A DNA stretch of 18,082 bases from Anaerolineales bacterium UBA6668. GTDB taxonomy: Bacteria > Chloroflexota > Anaerolineae > Anaerolineales > UBA6668. Position numbers and translations under genes: made by a program. The notes below the pieces were generated by a model. It did not search any database, was not told the origin of the DNA, and worked only from the letters and a program-made list of their open reading frames with translations. Location: positions 18,625-36,706 of the forward strand of contig DKKK01000185.1 of the NCBI GenBank assembly GCA_002455215.1, given 5' to 3'. How positions within the stretch are numbered: position 1 is the first letter of the stretch; the number at the start of each line of letters is the position of its first letter. Shown piece by piece: positions 6,709 to 13,140 of the stretch.

Positions 6709-8292
6709 ATGCCCGAACTTGATTCTGTCTCACTTGAAGTTTTTAAGCACCTGTTTGCCAGCATTGCCGAAGAAATGGGCGTGGTTTTGCGCCGCACCGG
6801 TTTTTCACCCAATATCAAAGAGCGCCGCGATTTTTCCTGTGCTTTGTTTGATGCCCACGGGCAAATGATTGCCCAAGCGGCACACATTCCTGTGCATTTG
6901 GGGGCAATGCCCTTGAGTGTACAAGCCTGCCTACAAGCCGTCTCTTTCCAAGCGGGTGACGTTACCATTTTGAATGACCCTTTCTTAGGTGGCACGCATC
7001 TGCCGGATATTACGCTTGTCAGCCCGATTTTCACAGGAAAACAGCTATTGGGGTTTGTGGCTAGCCGTGCCCACCACGCTGACATTGGCGGAATTTCCCC
7101 CGGTTCTATGCCCCTTTCCAATGAAATTTTCCAAGAAGGCATCCGCATCCCGCCTATCAAGTTGGTGGAAGCAGGCACATTGCGCGAAGAAATCCTGTCA
7201 CTCATCTTGGCAAATGTGCGCACCCCTGCAGAACGGCGCGGCGACCTAAACGCCCAACTTGCGGCAAACCATGTTGGGGTAACTCGCTTGCTTGCACTGG
7301 CAGAGCGTTACCAGCCCGCAATGGTAGCATACGCCATGCAAGGATTACTGGCATACAGCAAAAAAATGATGCTTGCTTTGCTCGCCCGTTTACCGGCGGG
7401 AGAGTATCCATTTCAAGACGTCCTTGACGAAGATGCGCCCAACGGGTCGCCCGTACCCTTACGAGTACGCATACAAATTTCTGCCGAACAAGCGCTGATT
7501 GATTTTAGCGGAAGCGCTCCCCAACAAACGGGCAATATCAATGCGACCTATGCCATCACACTCTCGGCTGTCTATTATGCTTTTCGCTGTTTGCTGGATG
7601 AACAAGTTCCCACCAATAGCGGGCTTATGTCGCCATTGCAGGTCATCGCCCCGCTGGGAAGCATTGTCAACGCTGTAGCGCCCGCCGCAGTTGCCGCAGG
7701 TAACGTGGAGACCAGCCAACGAATTACCGATGTATTGCTGGGAGCGCTGGCACAAGCCCTACCGAGTCAAATCCCTGCCGCCAGTCAAGGGACGATGAAC
7801 AATCTCACAATTGGGGGCTGGGATCCGCACAACCAGCGGGCTTTTGCCTACTATGAAACGACGGGTGGCGGGTGTGGGGCAAGTGCGCTGGGTGGTGGCG
7901 AAAGCGCACTGCAGGTACACATGACCAATACACTCAACACACCAATTGAAGCGCTAGAGTATGCCTACCCATTTCGAGTAAAACGTTACGCGATGCGAGA
8001 AAACTCCGGTGGGGCAGGTTTACAGACAGGGGGGAATGGCATTATCCGCGAGATAGAATTACTCACGCCTGCGCAGGTCACTTTGCTAAGTGAGCGGCGA
8101 AAGTTTGCCCCTTATGGCTTGGCAGGGGGGTCTGCCGGAAAAAGCGGTGAAAACTGGCTGATACGGCAAGGCTACTACACGCAACTGCCTGCCAAACACA
8201 GTTTTTGGGCAGAATCCGGCGACATCATTGGCGTACATACCCCTGGCGGTGGCGGTTGGGGTGTGCAAAGTAAAAAAGAAAACGAGACTTAG
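6709..8292 (+). CDS. Hydantoinase B / oxoprolinase family protein (HyuB-like)
   Basis: 527 residues, the usual length of the HyuB subunit. Family blocks are present in order: RRTGFSPNIKERRDFSCALF near the N-terminus, NDPFLGGTHLPDITLVSP, ASRAHHADIGGISPGSMP with the conserved His pair, EGIRIPPIKLVEAG, NVRTPAERRGDLNAQ, and a Gly-rich C-terminus (VHTPGGGGWG). HyuB normally works with HyuA in ATP-dependent opening of hydantoins or 5-oxoproline, or as part of acetone-carboxylase-like enzymes. No HyuA-like gene is present in this window, which makes the substrate unclear. No Shine-Dalgarno sequence precedes the ATG, but family similarity starts within the first residues, so the start is probably right. 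A terminator overlaps its stop codon. Confidence 0.93.
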   Translation: MPELDSVSLEVFKHLFASIAEEMGVVLRRTGFSPNIKERRDFSCALFDAHGQMIAQAAHIPVHLGAMPLSVQACLQAVSFQAGDVTILNDPFLGGTHLPDITLVSPIFTGKQLLGFVASRAHHADIGGISPGSMPLSNEIFQEGIRIPPIKLVEAGTLREEILSLILANVRTPAERRGDLNAQLAANHVGVTRLLALAERYQPAMVAYAMQGLLAYSKKMMLALLARLPAGEYPFQDVLDEDAPNGSPVPLRVRIQISAEQALIDFSGSAPQQTGNINATYAITLSAVYYAFRCLLDEQVPTNSGLMSPLQVIAPLGSIVNAVAPAAVAAGNVETSQRITDVLLGALAQALPSQIPAASQGTMNNLTIGGWDPHNQRAFAYYETTGGGCGASALGGGESALQVHMTNTLNTPIEALEYAYPFRVKRYAMRENSGGAGLQTGGNGIIREIELLTPAQVTLLSERRKFAPYGLAGGSAGKSGENWLIRQGYYTQLPAKHSFWAESGDIIGVHTPGGGGWGVQSKKENET

Positions 8293-8311
8293 AAATTCTA
8301 AGTCTCGTTTT
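8279..8311. terminator. Bidirectional terminator overlapping the hyuB-like stop codon
   Basis: AAAACGAGACTTAG (8279-8292) pairs perfectly with CTAAGTCTCGTTTT (8298-8311) around a 5-nt loop. The TAG stop (8290-8292) is inside the stem. On the plus strand the stem ends in T4; on the minus strand it is followed by TTTTCTTTTTT. It lies between two convergent genes and can serve both. Confidence 0.85.
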
Positions 8312-8334
8312 GATTGCACAATTGGGCAGGGTTT

Positions 8335-8401
8335 ATTCGATATGAGTCAGAGTCGCGCGTTTCTCTCGTAGGAGAGAAACGCAATTTCGTGCGTATCGAA
8401 T
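8335..8401. repeat. Nested palindrome between convergent genes
   Basis: An inner perfect stem of 11 bp, GCGTTTCTCTC (8357-8367), loop GTAG, GAGAGAAACGC (8372-8382), sits inside outer arms ATTCGATA (8335-8342) and TATCGAAT (8394-8401). No T run follows on either strand, so it is not an ordinary intrinsic terminator. It lies 14 nt beyond the stop of the S1 gene. Confidence 0.7.
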
Positions 8402-8415
8402 GTGGAATAGCCTGC

Positions 8416-9591
8416 TTACTCGCTATCGCCTTGTTCTAAGTAAAAAGCCATATCCTGTTCGGCATATTTGGGGCTTTCCACTTCCTTAAGGCTCAAACCG
8501 ATGCGGCGGTTTTCTGGGTCAATTTTAATCACGCGCAAAGTAACTTCTTGCCCAACTTTGAGCACTTCCTTCGGGTGATTAATACGCTTGCTTCCAGAAA
8601 GTTCGGAAATATGCACCAAGCCTTCAATCACTTCATTGCCTGCCAAGCGGGCAAAAGCGCCGAAGTTAGTCAGGCGAGTAATTTGCACACGCACCAATTG
8701 ACCAAGTTTGTAATTGCTGGCGAGCGCTTGCCACGGGTCTTGCTCTAAGCGCTTGGTGGACAAAGCAATGCGGTCATGTTCGGCATCTACGCTGAGCACT
8801 TCCACTTTGACTTGTTGCCCGACCTTGAACTTTTCGCTGGGGTGGGCGATTGGCTCCCAGGTGAGTTCAGAAACATGCACCAAACCGTCTGCACCGCCTA
8901 AGCTAACGAAGATACCAAAGTCAGCAACGGAAATGACACGCCCATCTAACACTTTGCCCGGTTCGAGCTCGGTGAACATTTGTTCCTTGCGGATGGCGCG
9001 AATTTCCTTGCCGGCGGCACGTTCGGACAGAATCAAACGGTTGCGACGAGCGTCCACTTCGACCACTTTGCACATGATGGATTCGCCATTCATGGTATTC
9101 CACTTGGTATTGGGTGATTGCCCATACAAGCGGCGGCGGTCGGCGCTGATTTGGCTCGCGGGAATAAAGCCACGCAACTGCCCAACAGTGACAATTAAGC
9201 CACCTTTGTTGTGCCCGCCAATGGTGCCACTAAACACTTCTTGGCTGGCAAGCAGTTTTTCTGCGACTTCCCAGTCTGCCAGTTCGCGGGCTTTGCGAAT
9301 AGACAGTAGGATGTTGCCATTACGGTCTTCCGTATCCACGACAAAAACGCGGACTTCTTGACCGACTTTCATCTCGCTGAGTTCATCACCGAGCCACTCA
9401 AGTTCATCCTTGGGGATGATCCCTTCGCTTTTGGCGCTGACATCAACAAAAATTTCACTTGGCGAAATGCTTGCAATAACTCCATTCCGCAGTTCACCAC
9501 GTTGTGGCATAGAGGGAATTAAGTCTTCTTCCTGAAACCAGCTTTCGCCTGCGGCTTCAGTGTTTGGGTTAGTTTCGTCTGTAGACCCCAT
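8416..9591 (-). CDS. rpsA: S1 RNA-binding protein with four S1 domains (ribosomal protein S1-like)
   Basis: 391 residues from the ATG at 9591. Four S1 domains lie at about 32-100, 118-190, 212-280 and 296-370, with diagnostic blocks such as GRVISVADFGIFVSLGGADG and LVHVSELTWE in domain 3 and LTNFGAFARL and LVHISELSGS in domain 4. Domains 3 and 4 are the most canonical; domain 2 is the most divergent, as in other S1 proteins. The protein binds mRNA and helps its placement on the 30S ribosome. Six domains are usual in proteobacteria and four in many Gram-positive-like and Chloroflexota forms. The frame stays open upstream to 9708, but the promoter at 9632-9660 would start transcription near 9625, so 9591 is the first usable ATG in the mRNA. 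The Shine-Dalgarno is weak (GGAG 18 nt upstream). Confidence 0.9.
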   Translation of the reverse strand: MGSTDETNPNTEAAGESWFQEEDLIPSMPQRGELRNGVIASISPSEIFVDVSAKSEGIIPKDELEWLGDELSEMKVGQEVRVFVVDTEDRNGNILLSIRKARELADWEVAEKLLASQEVFSGTIGGHNKGGLIVTVGQLRGFIPASQISADRRRLYGQSPNTKWNTMNGESIMCKVVEVDARRNRLILSERAAGKEIRAIRKEQMFTELEPGKVLDGRVISVADFGIFVSLGGADGLVHVSELTWEPIAHPSEKFKVGQQVKVEVLSVDAEHDRIALSTKRLEQDPWQALASNYKLGQLVRVQITRLTNFGAFARLAGNEVIEGLVHISELSGSKRINHPKEVLKVGQEVTLRVIKIDPENRRIGLSLKEVESPKYAEQDMAFYLEQGDSE

Positions 9592-9631
9592 GTTGGGTTT
9601 TTTTGAACACTCCGTACAAAGATTAGCCCAC

Positions 9632-9660
9632 ATTATAAGCGACACTGCTCCGATTGGCAA
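9632..9660 (-). promoter_or_regulatory. Promoter of the S1 protein gene
   Basis: On the minus strand TTGCCA (9660-9655), a 17-bp spacer and TATAAT (9637-9632): a near-consensus sigma-70-type promoter. It places the mRNA start near 9625 and thereby decides the S1 start codon at 9591. Confidence 0.8.
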
Positions 9661-9731
9661 CCCTTTCGCATCATAATTCTTCCGCCAAACATAGTATTTT
9701 TGTACCACTCCACTGATGTTTTCTGCATTTT

Positions 9732-9751
9732 GTAAAAAAAACCCCTTTTAC
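9732..9751 (-). terminator. Weak terminator after the flippase-like gene
   Basis: On the minus strand GTAAAA, GGGG, then T8 ending in AC: a short A-T stem (GTAAAA/TTTTAC) merged with a U tract, 18 nt after the stop codon. The stem is weak, so function is uncertain. Confidence 0.35.
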
Positions 9752-9769
9752 GACAGTTTCCCTGCTCTA

Positions 9770-10783
9770 CTACGCTTTTTTCTGCCATTTTCCCAATAAA
9801 GGTACAGAGAGAACCAGCCCGATTCCCCCTAACAGGGTATCTCGCAGGCGGATTAACAAAGCAGTTGCAATAGGGAGTTCCGGCGACAAGCCCAATATCT
9901 GTTGCAAACCAATGAATAAACCCGCTTCAAGCGCACCGAGCGCGCCGGGTGCAGGAAGCAAAAAGGCAACCCTGACAAGGGCAAGCAAGAGCATGGTTTC
10001 TGAAAAAGTCAGATGTGTGCCCAACAAGACGAATGTCAGCCAAAATTCTACAACCATCAAAACCCATTGAAGCATAGTAATCAATAAAGCCACCCAAAAT
10101 GCGCCGGGCTGTTGAGCAAACAAGCTAACCATGTGTTTTTCGCTTTCAGTAATCAAAGAAAGGCTATGCTTAAATTTGCGAAGGAAGCTATGTTGGGTTA
10201 GATAGGTGAGCGGCTGTCGCTTCCGTGCAAGCGCTTGCAAGTATAAGCCAATCCCCAGCAAAATGAATGCCACCAGTCCCCACAAGTGATTTGAATTGAG
10301 CTTGAGCAACGGAATATAGGGTGTAGCGAGCAATAGGCAAATCAACAATACAACAAAACTTGCCAATATATCAATTAAGCGGTCAAAAGCAAGTGCCGCG
10401 ACAGCAATGCTCACTTTAACGGTGTGCCGTTGACTAACCAGCCAAACTTGAGCAGGCTCACCACCAAATTGGGTTCCGGGTGTAAAGTAGCTGATGCCAA
10501 AACCAACCAAGCGATATATCATCATCCATATCAAGCGAATGGGTTGTCCCATTGCATACAAAAACCACCACCAACGCACTGACATCAATGCAAATATCAC
10601 CCCATTTAGTAAGCACCATACAACAACAGCGAGTGTTGGCATCCTTTGTAGCAAGCCAATCGCCTTGCCCAACGGGACTTGCCGAAACACCCATACGAGT
10701 AAACAGATTACAACCCCATAGAGTGCGATTAGAATCACGTTGCGAAATTTCCCGTGTGACTTTATTGATGATGCCGGTTTCAT
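9770..10783 (-). CDS. Flippase-like membrane protein (UPF0104 / MprF N-terminal domain family)
   Basis: 337 residues with about eight hydrophobic helices and no soluble catalytic domain, so it corresponds to the transmembrane half of lysylphosphatidylglycerol synthase (MprF/AglD-type proteins). The family signature FTPGTQFGGEPAQVW (FGGEP at 106-110) and the following FDRLID (133-138) are clear. Members move or help synthesise lipid-linked or amino-acylated lipids across the cytoplasmic membrane; the substrate here is unknown. The ATG at 10783 follows a TATACT (10795-10790 on the minus strand) so closely that the mRNA could be leaderless. It stands alone, divergent from comF and codirectional with the S1 gene but separated from it by that gene's own promoter. 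Confidence 0.85.
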   Translation of the reverse strand: MKPASSIKSHGKFRNVILIALYGVVICLLVWVFRQVPLGKAIGLLQRMPTLAVVVWCLLNGVIFALMSVRWWWFLYAMGQPIRLIWMMIYRLVGFGISYFTPGTQFGGEPAQVWLVSQRHTVKVSIAVAALAFDRLIDILASFVVLLICLLLATPYIPLLKLNSNHLWGLVAFILLGIGLYLQALARKRQPLTYLTQHSFLRKFKHSLSLITESEKHMVSLFAQQPGAFWVALLITMLQWVLMVVEFWLTFVLLGTHLTFSETMLLLALVRVAFLLPAPGALGALEAGLFIGLQQILGLSPELPIATALLIRLRDTLLGGIGLVLSVPLLGKWQKKA

Positions 10784-10848
10784 ATCATAAGTATATACTC
10801 AGCAGGCTTAAAAGTTGCACCTTTCCCCGTAAGAAACGCTGTACGTGT

Positions 10849-10890
10849 CAATATTAGATACGATTGGAATATACTCAATATTAAGATTGG
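10849..10890 (+). repeat. Short direct repeats in the flippase-comF divergent region
   Basis: CAATATTA occurs at 10849-10856 and 10876-10883, and GATTGG at 10862-10867 and 10885-10890, so each copy pairs the two words with slightly different spacing. They lie between the two divergent promoters and could be regulator binding sites, but A+T richness makes chance plausible. Confidence 0.3.
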
Positions 10891-10917
10891 TGTTTTTTGA
10901 GAAACGGTTTCCCCCTC

Positions 10918-10946
10918 TTGCATCTGGTTGTAAAACGCAATACACT
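10918..10946 (+). promoter_or_regulatory. Candidate promoter of comF-hpf
   Basis: TTGCAT (10918-10923), 17-bp spacer, TACACT (10941-10946). Four of six bases match consensus in each box. It lies 84 nt upstream of the comF ATG. Confidence 0.45.
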
Positions 10947-11029
10947 ATAGGTAAGTAAAAAGTAGTCTGAAGTGATTTTGAGCAGTACATCATTTCTTAT
11001 TCCCATAAATTTGATAGGAAATTGTACGA

Positions 11030-11818
11030 ATGAGTGATTCAAATATTAAGGGTTTAGACTTTTGGCAACGCACATTGATGCGAATAGACCGGTTTGTGCA
11101 TACAATGCGTGTCACTTGGGGGGATGTGAAGTGTTATGCCTGTGAACAGGATATTGGACCCCTGTGCAAGTGTTGCGCACCCGATGTATACCCGATAGAA
11201 GAGCCCTGTTGCGAGCGTTGTGGGTATCCCTTTGGCAATTCTACACAAAACCCGACAAGTTCACCTAAAAAAATCTGCTATTTCTGCAAGAAATATGGCT
11301 ATGGTTTAGACAGCTTAAAATCCGCTGTGTTTTTTGATGGTGCGGCAAAAAAGTTGGTACTCAATGCCAAGTTTCGCCATAGACCCAATGCATTACGCTA
11401 CCTTGCGGAATGGATGGTTGAACGCATCCATCGAGACTTTCCAGCAGATGCTGTGCTTGTACCCGTTCCACTTTCTGCCAAAAGAAAACAAGAGCGCGGC
11501 TACAACCAAGCGGAGATATTGGCTCGCCATCTTGCTTTTGATTGGAATCTGCCTATCGATACCCAAACTCTTTATCGCGCCAAACATACACAAGCTTTAT
11601 CCAGTTCAGACACCGTGTTGGCGCGTAGGCAAATCGTAGCTCAAGCGTTTAGCACTCGTACAGACCATTTCAAAAACAAGACGGTTATACTTATTGATGA
11701 TGTTTGTACTACCAGTACCACGCTCACAGCTTGTGCGCTTGCATGCAAACAAGCTGGCGCACGCTCGGTGCTGGCTCTCACTGCAACCCGTGGGCGTCGC
11801 CCATGGGATTCTTTATAA
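11030..11818 (+). CDS. comF: ComF-family phosphoribosyltransferase-like protein
   Basis: 262 residues. The N-terminal third is a cysteine-rich zinc-ribbon region (C35/C38, C46/C48/C49, C60/C61/C64, C83/C86). The rest is a type I phosphoribosyltransferase fold with the PRPP loop VILIDDVCTTSTT at 219-231 and the ComF block VPVPLSAKRKQERGYNQAE at 144-162. The loop has Ser where the usual motif has Gly (DVxTTGxT). ComF proteins take part in DNA uptake and processing of imported single strands, but are also conserved in bacteria not known to be competent; no other competence gene is in the window. The gap to hpf is 24 nt with the hpf RBS inside it, so the two form an operon, a pairing seen in other bacteria. 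Confidence 0.93.
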   Translation: MSDSNIKGLDFWQRTLMRIDRFVHTMRVTWGDVKCYACEQDIGPLCKCCAPDVYPIEEPCCERCGYPFGNSTQNPTSSPKKICYFCKKYGYGLDSLKSAVFFDGAAKKLVLNAKFRHRPNALRYLAEWMVERIHRDFPADAVLVPVPLSAKRKQERGYNQAEILARHLAFDWNLPIDTQTLYRAKHTQALSSSDTVLARRQIVAQAFSTRTDHFKNKTVILIDDVCTTSTTLTACALACKQAGARSVLALTATRGRRPWDSL

Positions 11819-11842
11819 TACTTCTATTTAGGAGCTTTCACC

Positions 11843-12418
11843 ATGGCAACCAACGTCCACATTAGTAGTAAAAACCTAACTCTAGATGAAAATACCCGCT
11901 CGTATATTCAAAAAAAAGGGGCTCGTCTTGACCATTACCTGCCAGATATCACCGATGTATATGTAGATGTTGAAAATAATAACAGTATTCGCAATAGTCA
12001 ACAACGCGTTGTGGCACAAATTACCATTCGGCTAAAAGGAAAATTCCTGAGAGCAGAAGAACGTAATGGTGAAGCACGTTCCGCGTTCGATTTAGCCTAT
12101 GATAAAATTCAAAATCAGATAGAACATTATAAGGGCAAGCACCGCGTTGGCACACGCCGCCCCGGACAGGATGCAATTGGCGAAATTTTAGCCAAAGAAA
12201 CAGACGAGCCACTCATTCAGACCGCCGAATTATCCCAAATCGCGCGCCGCAAAAATTTCCCGGTTACGGCAATGTCTGATGATGAAGCGCTTGAACAAAT
12301 GCAGTTATTGGGTCACAACAACTTTTTTGTTTATCTCAGTGTAGAAACGAATCAAATGAACATTTTGTATCGGCGACATGACGATACATACGGTATTATT
12401 GAACCAACGATTGACTAA
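11843..12418 (+). CDS. hpf: Long-form ribosome hibernation promoting factor
   Basis: 191 residues, the long HPF form. Residues 1 to about 105 are the 30S-binding domain (starts MATNVHISSKNLTLDENTRS; the basic segment LKGKFLRAEERNG lies in it). A linker leads to the C-terminal dimerisation domain at about 132-185 (FPVTAMSDDEALEQMQLLGH, then FFVYLSVETNQMNILYRR). Long HPF joins two 70S ribosomes into inactive 100S dimers in stationary phase. Start is supported by AGGAG 8 nt before the ATG. Transcribed with comF, and closed by a very stable hairpin directly before the putative origin. Confidence 0.96.
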   Translation: MATNVHISSKNLTLDENTRSYIQKKGARLDHYLPDITDVYVDVENNNSIRNSQQRVVAQITIRLKGKFLRAEERNGEARSAFDLAYDKIQNQIEHYKGKHRVGTRRPGQDAIGEILAKETDEPLIQTAELSQIARRKNFPVTAMSDDEALEQMQLLGHNNFFVYLSVETNQMNILYRRHDDTYGIIEPTID

Positions 12419-12428
12419 TTCCCTTCAA

Positions 12429-12475
12429 GTTGAAAAGCAAGCAGGGCTGGTTACCAGCCCTGCTTGCTTTTCAAC
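12429..12475 (+). terminator. 22-bp perfect hairpin after hpf
   Basis: Arms 12429-12450 and 12454-12475 are perfectly complementary, with a 3-nt loop TTA. The stem contains GCAGGGCTGG at its top and AAAAGC near its base; the right arm carries GCTTTTC, but no T run follows the stem. It begins 10 nt after the hpf stop and ends 4 nt before the first DnaA box. Probable strong transcription stop for the hpf operon. Confidence 0.8.
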
Positions 12476-12479
12476 AATC

Positions 12480-12531
12480 TGTGGATAAGTATCGGGAAAT
12501 TGTGGATAAGTAGGCGCGTCTGTGGATAAGT
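12480..12531 (+). repeat. Three tandem DnaA boxes
   Basis: TGTGGATAAGT is repeated exactly at 12480-12490, 12501-12511 and 12521-12531. The 9-mer core is the perfect DnaA box; starts are 21 and 20 bp apart, two helical turns, so bound DnaA molecules would lie on one face of the helix. Confidence 0.93.
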
Positions 12532-12533
12532 CC

Positions 12534-12608
12534 TTTGCTACAGCCCATAGCCTACACCTGCTAATGGGTCTATCAAGTACTTCATCCCCATTAGCAGGTT
12601 ATAGCAAA
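12534..12608. repeat. Large imperfect inverted repeat within the origin
   Basis: Inner arms ACCTGCTAATGGG (12556-12568) and CCCATTAGCAGGT (12587-12599) are perfectly complementary over 13 bp with an 18-nt loop. Outer arms TTTGCTA (12534-12540) and TAGCAAA (12602-12608) add 7 bp, with 15 unpaired bases on the left side and 2 on the right. It separates the tandem boxes from the rest of the origin. Confidence 0.75.
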
Positions 12609-12644
12609 CATTGAAAAAAAAGCGCATATTGACACGCCTTGTGC

Positions 12645-12663
12645 GGTGGATAAGTTATCCATC
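12645..12663. promoter_or_regulatory. Head-to-head DnaA box pair
   Basis: GGTGGATAA (12645-12653, one mismatch to TGTGGATAA) and TTATCCATC (12655-12663, two mismatches to TTATCCACA) face each other with one base between, giving the palindrome TGGATAAGTTATCCA at 12647-12661. Confidence 0.75.
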
Positions 12664-12747
12664 AACAGCTTGAATAAAATCACCCCATATACGGGTGGGA
12701 ACAGCCATGTGCAGGTCGTCTATAGCCTATTTTCGCGTAAGCGCGTC

Positions 12748-12776
12748 ACTTATCCACATATCCACACGCCCTACTA
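12748..12776 (-). promoter_or_regulatory. Basal unwinding element: two DnaA boxes, GC clamp and DnaA-trios
   Basis: ACTTATCCACA (12748-12758, reverse complement of the tandem 11-mer) and ATATCCACA (12758-12766, one mismatch) are directly adjacent. CGCC (12767-12770) and then CTACTA (12771-12776) follow; on the bottom strand this reads 3'-GATGAT-5', the DnaA-trio motif that takes DnaA onto single-stranded DNA. Order, polarity and spacing are as I recall them for the Bacillus subtilis oriC unwinding region. Confidence 0.82.
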
Positions 12777-12835
12777 CGAATACGGTATTAAAGATATAGA
12801 TAATGAAACATACTGGATTCTTTTTTTAAAACCAT
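12777..12835. other. A+T-rich stretch, candidate DNA unwinding element
   Basis: About 78 percent A+T, with ATTAAAGATATAGATAATGA and TTTTTTTAAAA. It starts directly after the trio element, on the side towards which DnaA would polymerise. Confidence 0.7.
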
Positions 12836-12880
12836 AACGAAGCCTTTTATCCCAAAAGAGTGATGGAAGGGACTTGTGCA

Positions 12881-12918
12881 GACATCACATCGGTTATGAG
12901 GGATGTCAACACCGATGT
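12881..12918. repeat. Interlocked inverted repeats right of the origin
   Basis: GACATC (12881-12886) pairs with GATGTC (12902-12907), while ACATCGGT (12887-12894) pairs with ACCGATGT (12911-12918). The arms alternate (A B A' B'), so they could form a pseudoknot if transcribed, or two exclusive hairpins. The rest of 12836-13060 shows no gene or other clear signal. Confidence 0.55.
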
Positions 12919-13067
12919 AGCAATAGATTGGAAAAGACTGGCTTAACGAGATGTACAGTACGCCCTATTACAGACGCCTTTTGGCTTGGCAACCACCGCC
13001 CTTAGCTGTGTATCCTGCCTTATTGGACTTATTCGTCAGCGTTGCTCCCATTTTGCTTAGCTGGCGC

Positions 13068-13073
13068 TATAAT
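13068..13073 (+). promoter_or_regulatory. -10 element of the P450 gene
   Basis: Consensus TATAAT 67 nt upstream of the P450 ATG at 13141. The nearest -35-like word, TTGCTC at 13042, is 20 bp away, longer than normal, so the promoter is incomplete to the eye. Confidence 0.45.
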
Positions 13074-13140
13074 AGGGGCATAAACACGCCAATCTCATGT
13101 GTGTTTAGCAAAACAACCCCTACGATTTGAAGTCAATATC

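Larger units (their letters stand above)
12480..12835. other. oriC: Putative chromosomal replication origin (oriC)
   Basis: This part of the 720-bp gap between hpf and the P450 gene holds seven DnaA boxes or near-boxes (consensus TTATCCACA): three perfect ones in tandem (12480-12529), a head-to-head pair (12645-12663) and two adjacent ones (12750-12766), followed by a GC clamp, a CTACTA trio element and an A+T-rich stretch. An inverted repeat (12534-12608) lies between the first two groups. Cluster density, exact box sequence and the ordered unwinding element point to an active origin rather than a regulatory DnaA site. No dnaA, dnaN or rpmH is in the window. The frame open at 12646-12837 starts inside a box pair and is not regarded as a gene. 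Confidence 0.88.

Noticed and set aside
9592..9708. Longer N-terminus of the S1 protein starting at 9708
   Set aside because: A near-consensus promoter (9632-9660) lies inside the extension, and the extra residues do not resemble S1 proteins.
12480..12531. Tandem repeats as a CRISPR array or plasmid iterons
   Set aside because: Only three units of 11 bp, all equal to the DnaA box, with no spacers of CRISPR size and no Rep gene nearby.
12646..12837. Open frame of 63 codons inside the origin
   Set aside because: It starts with GTG inside a DnaA box pair and runs through the second box cluster and A+T-rich region; no RBS and no protein-like composition.
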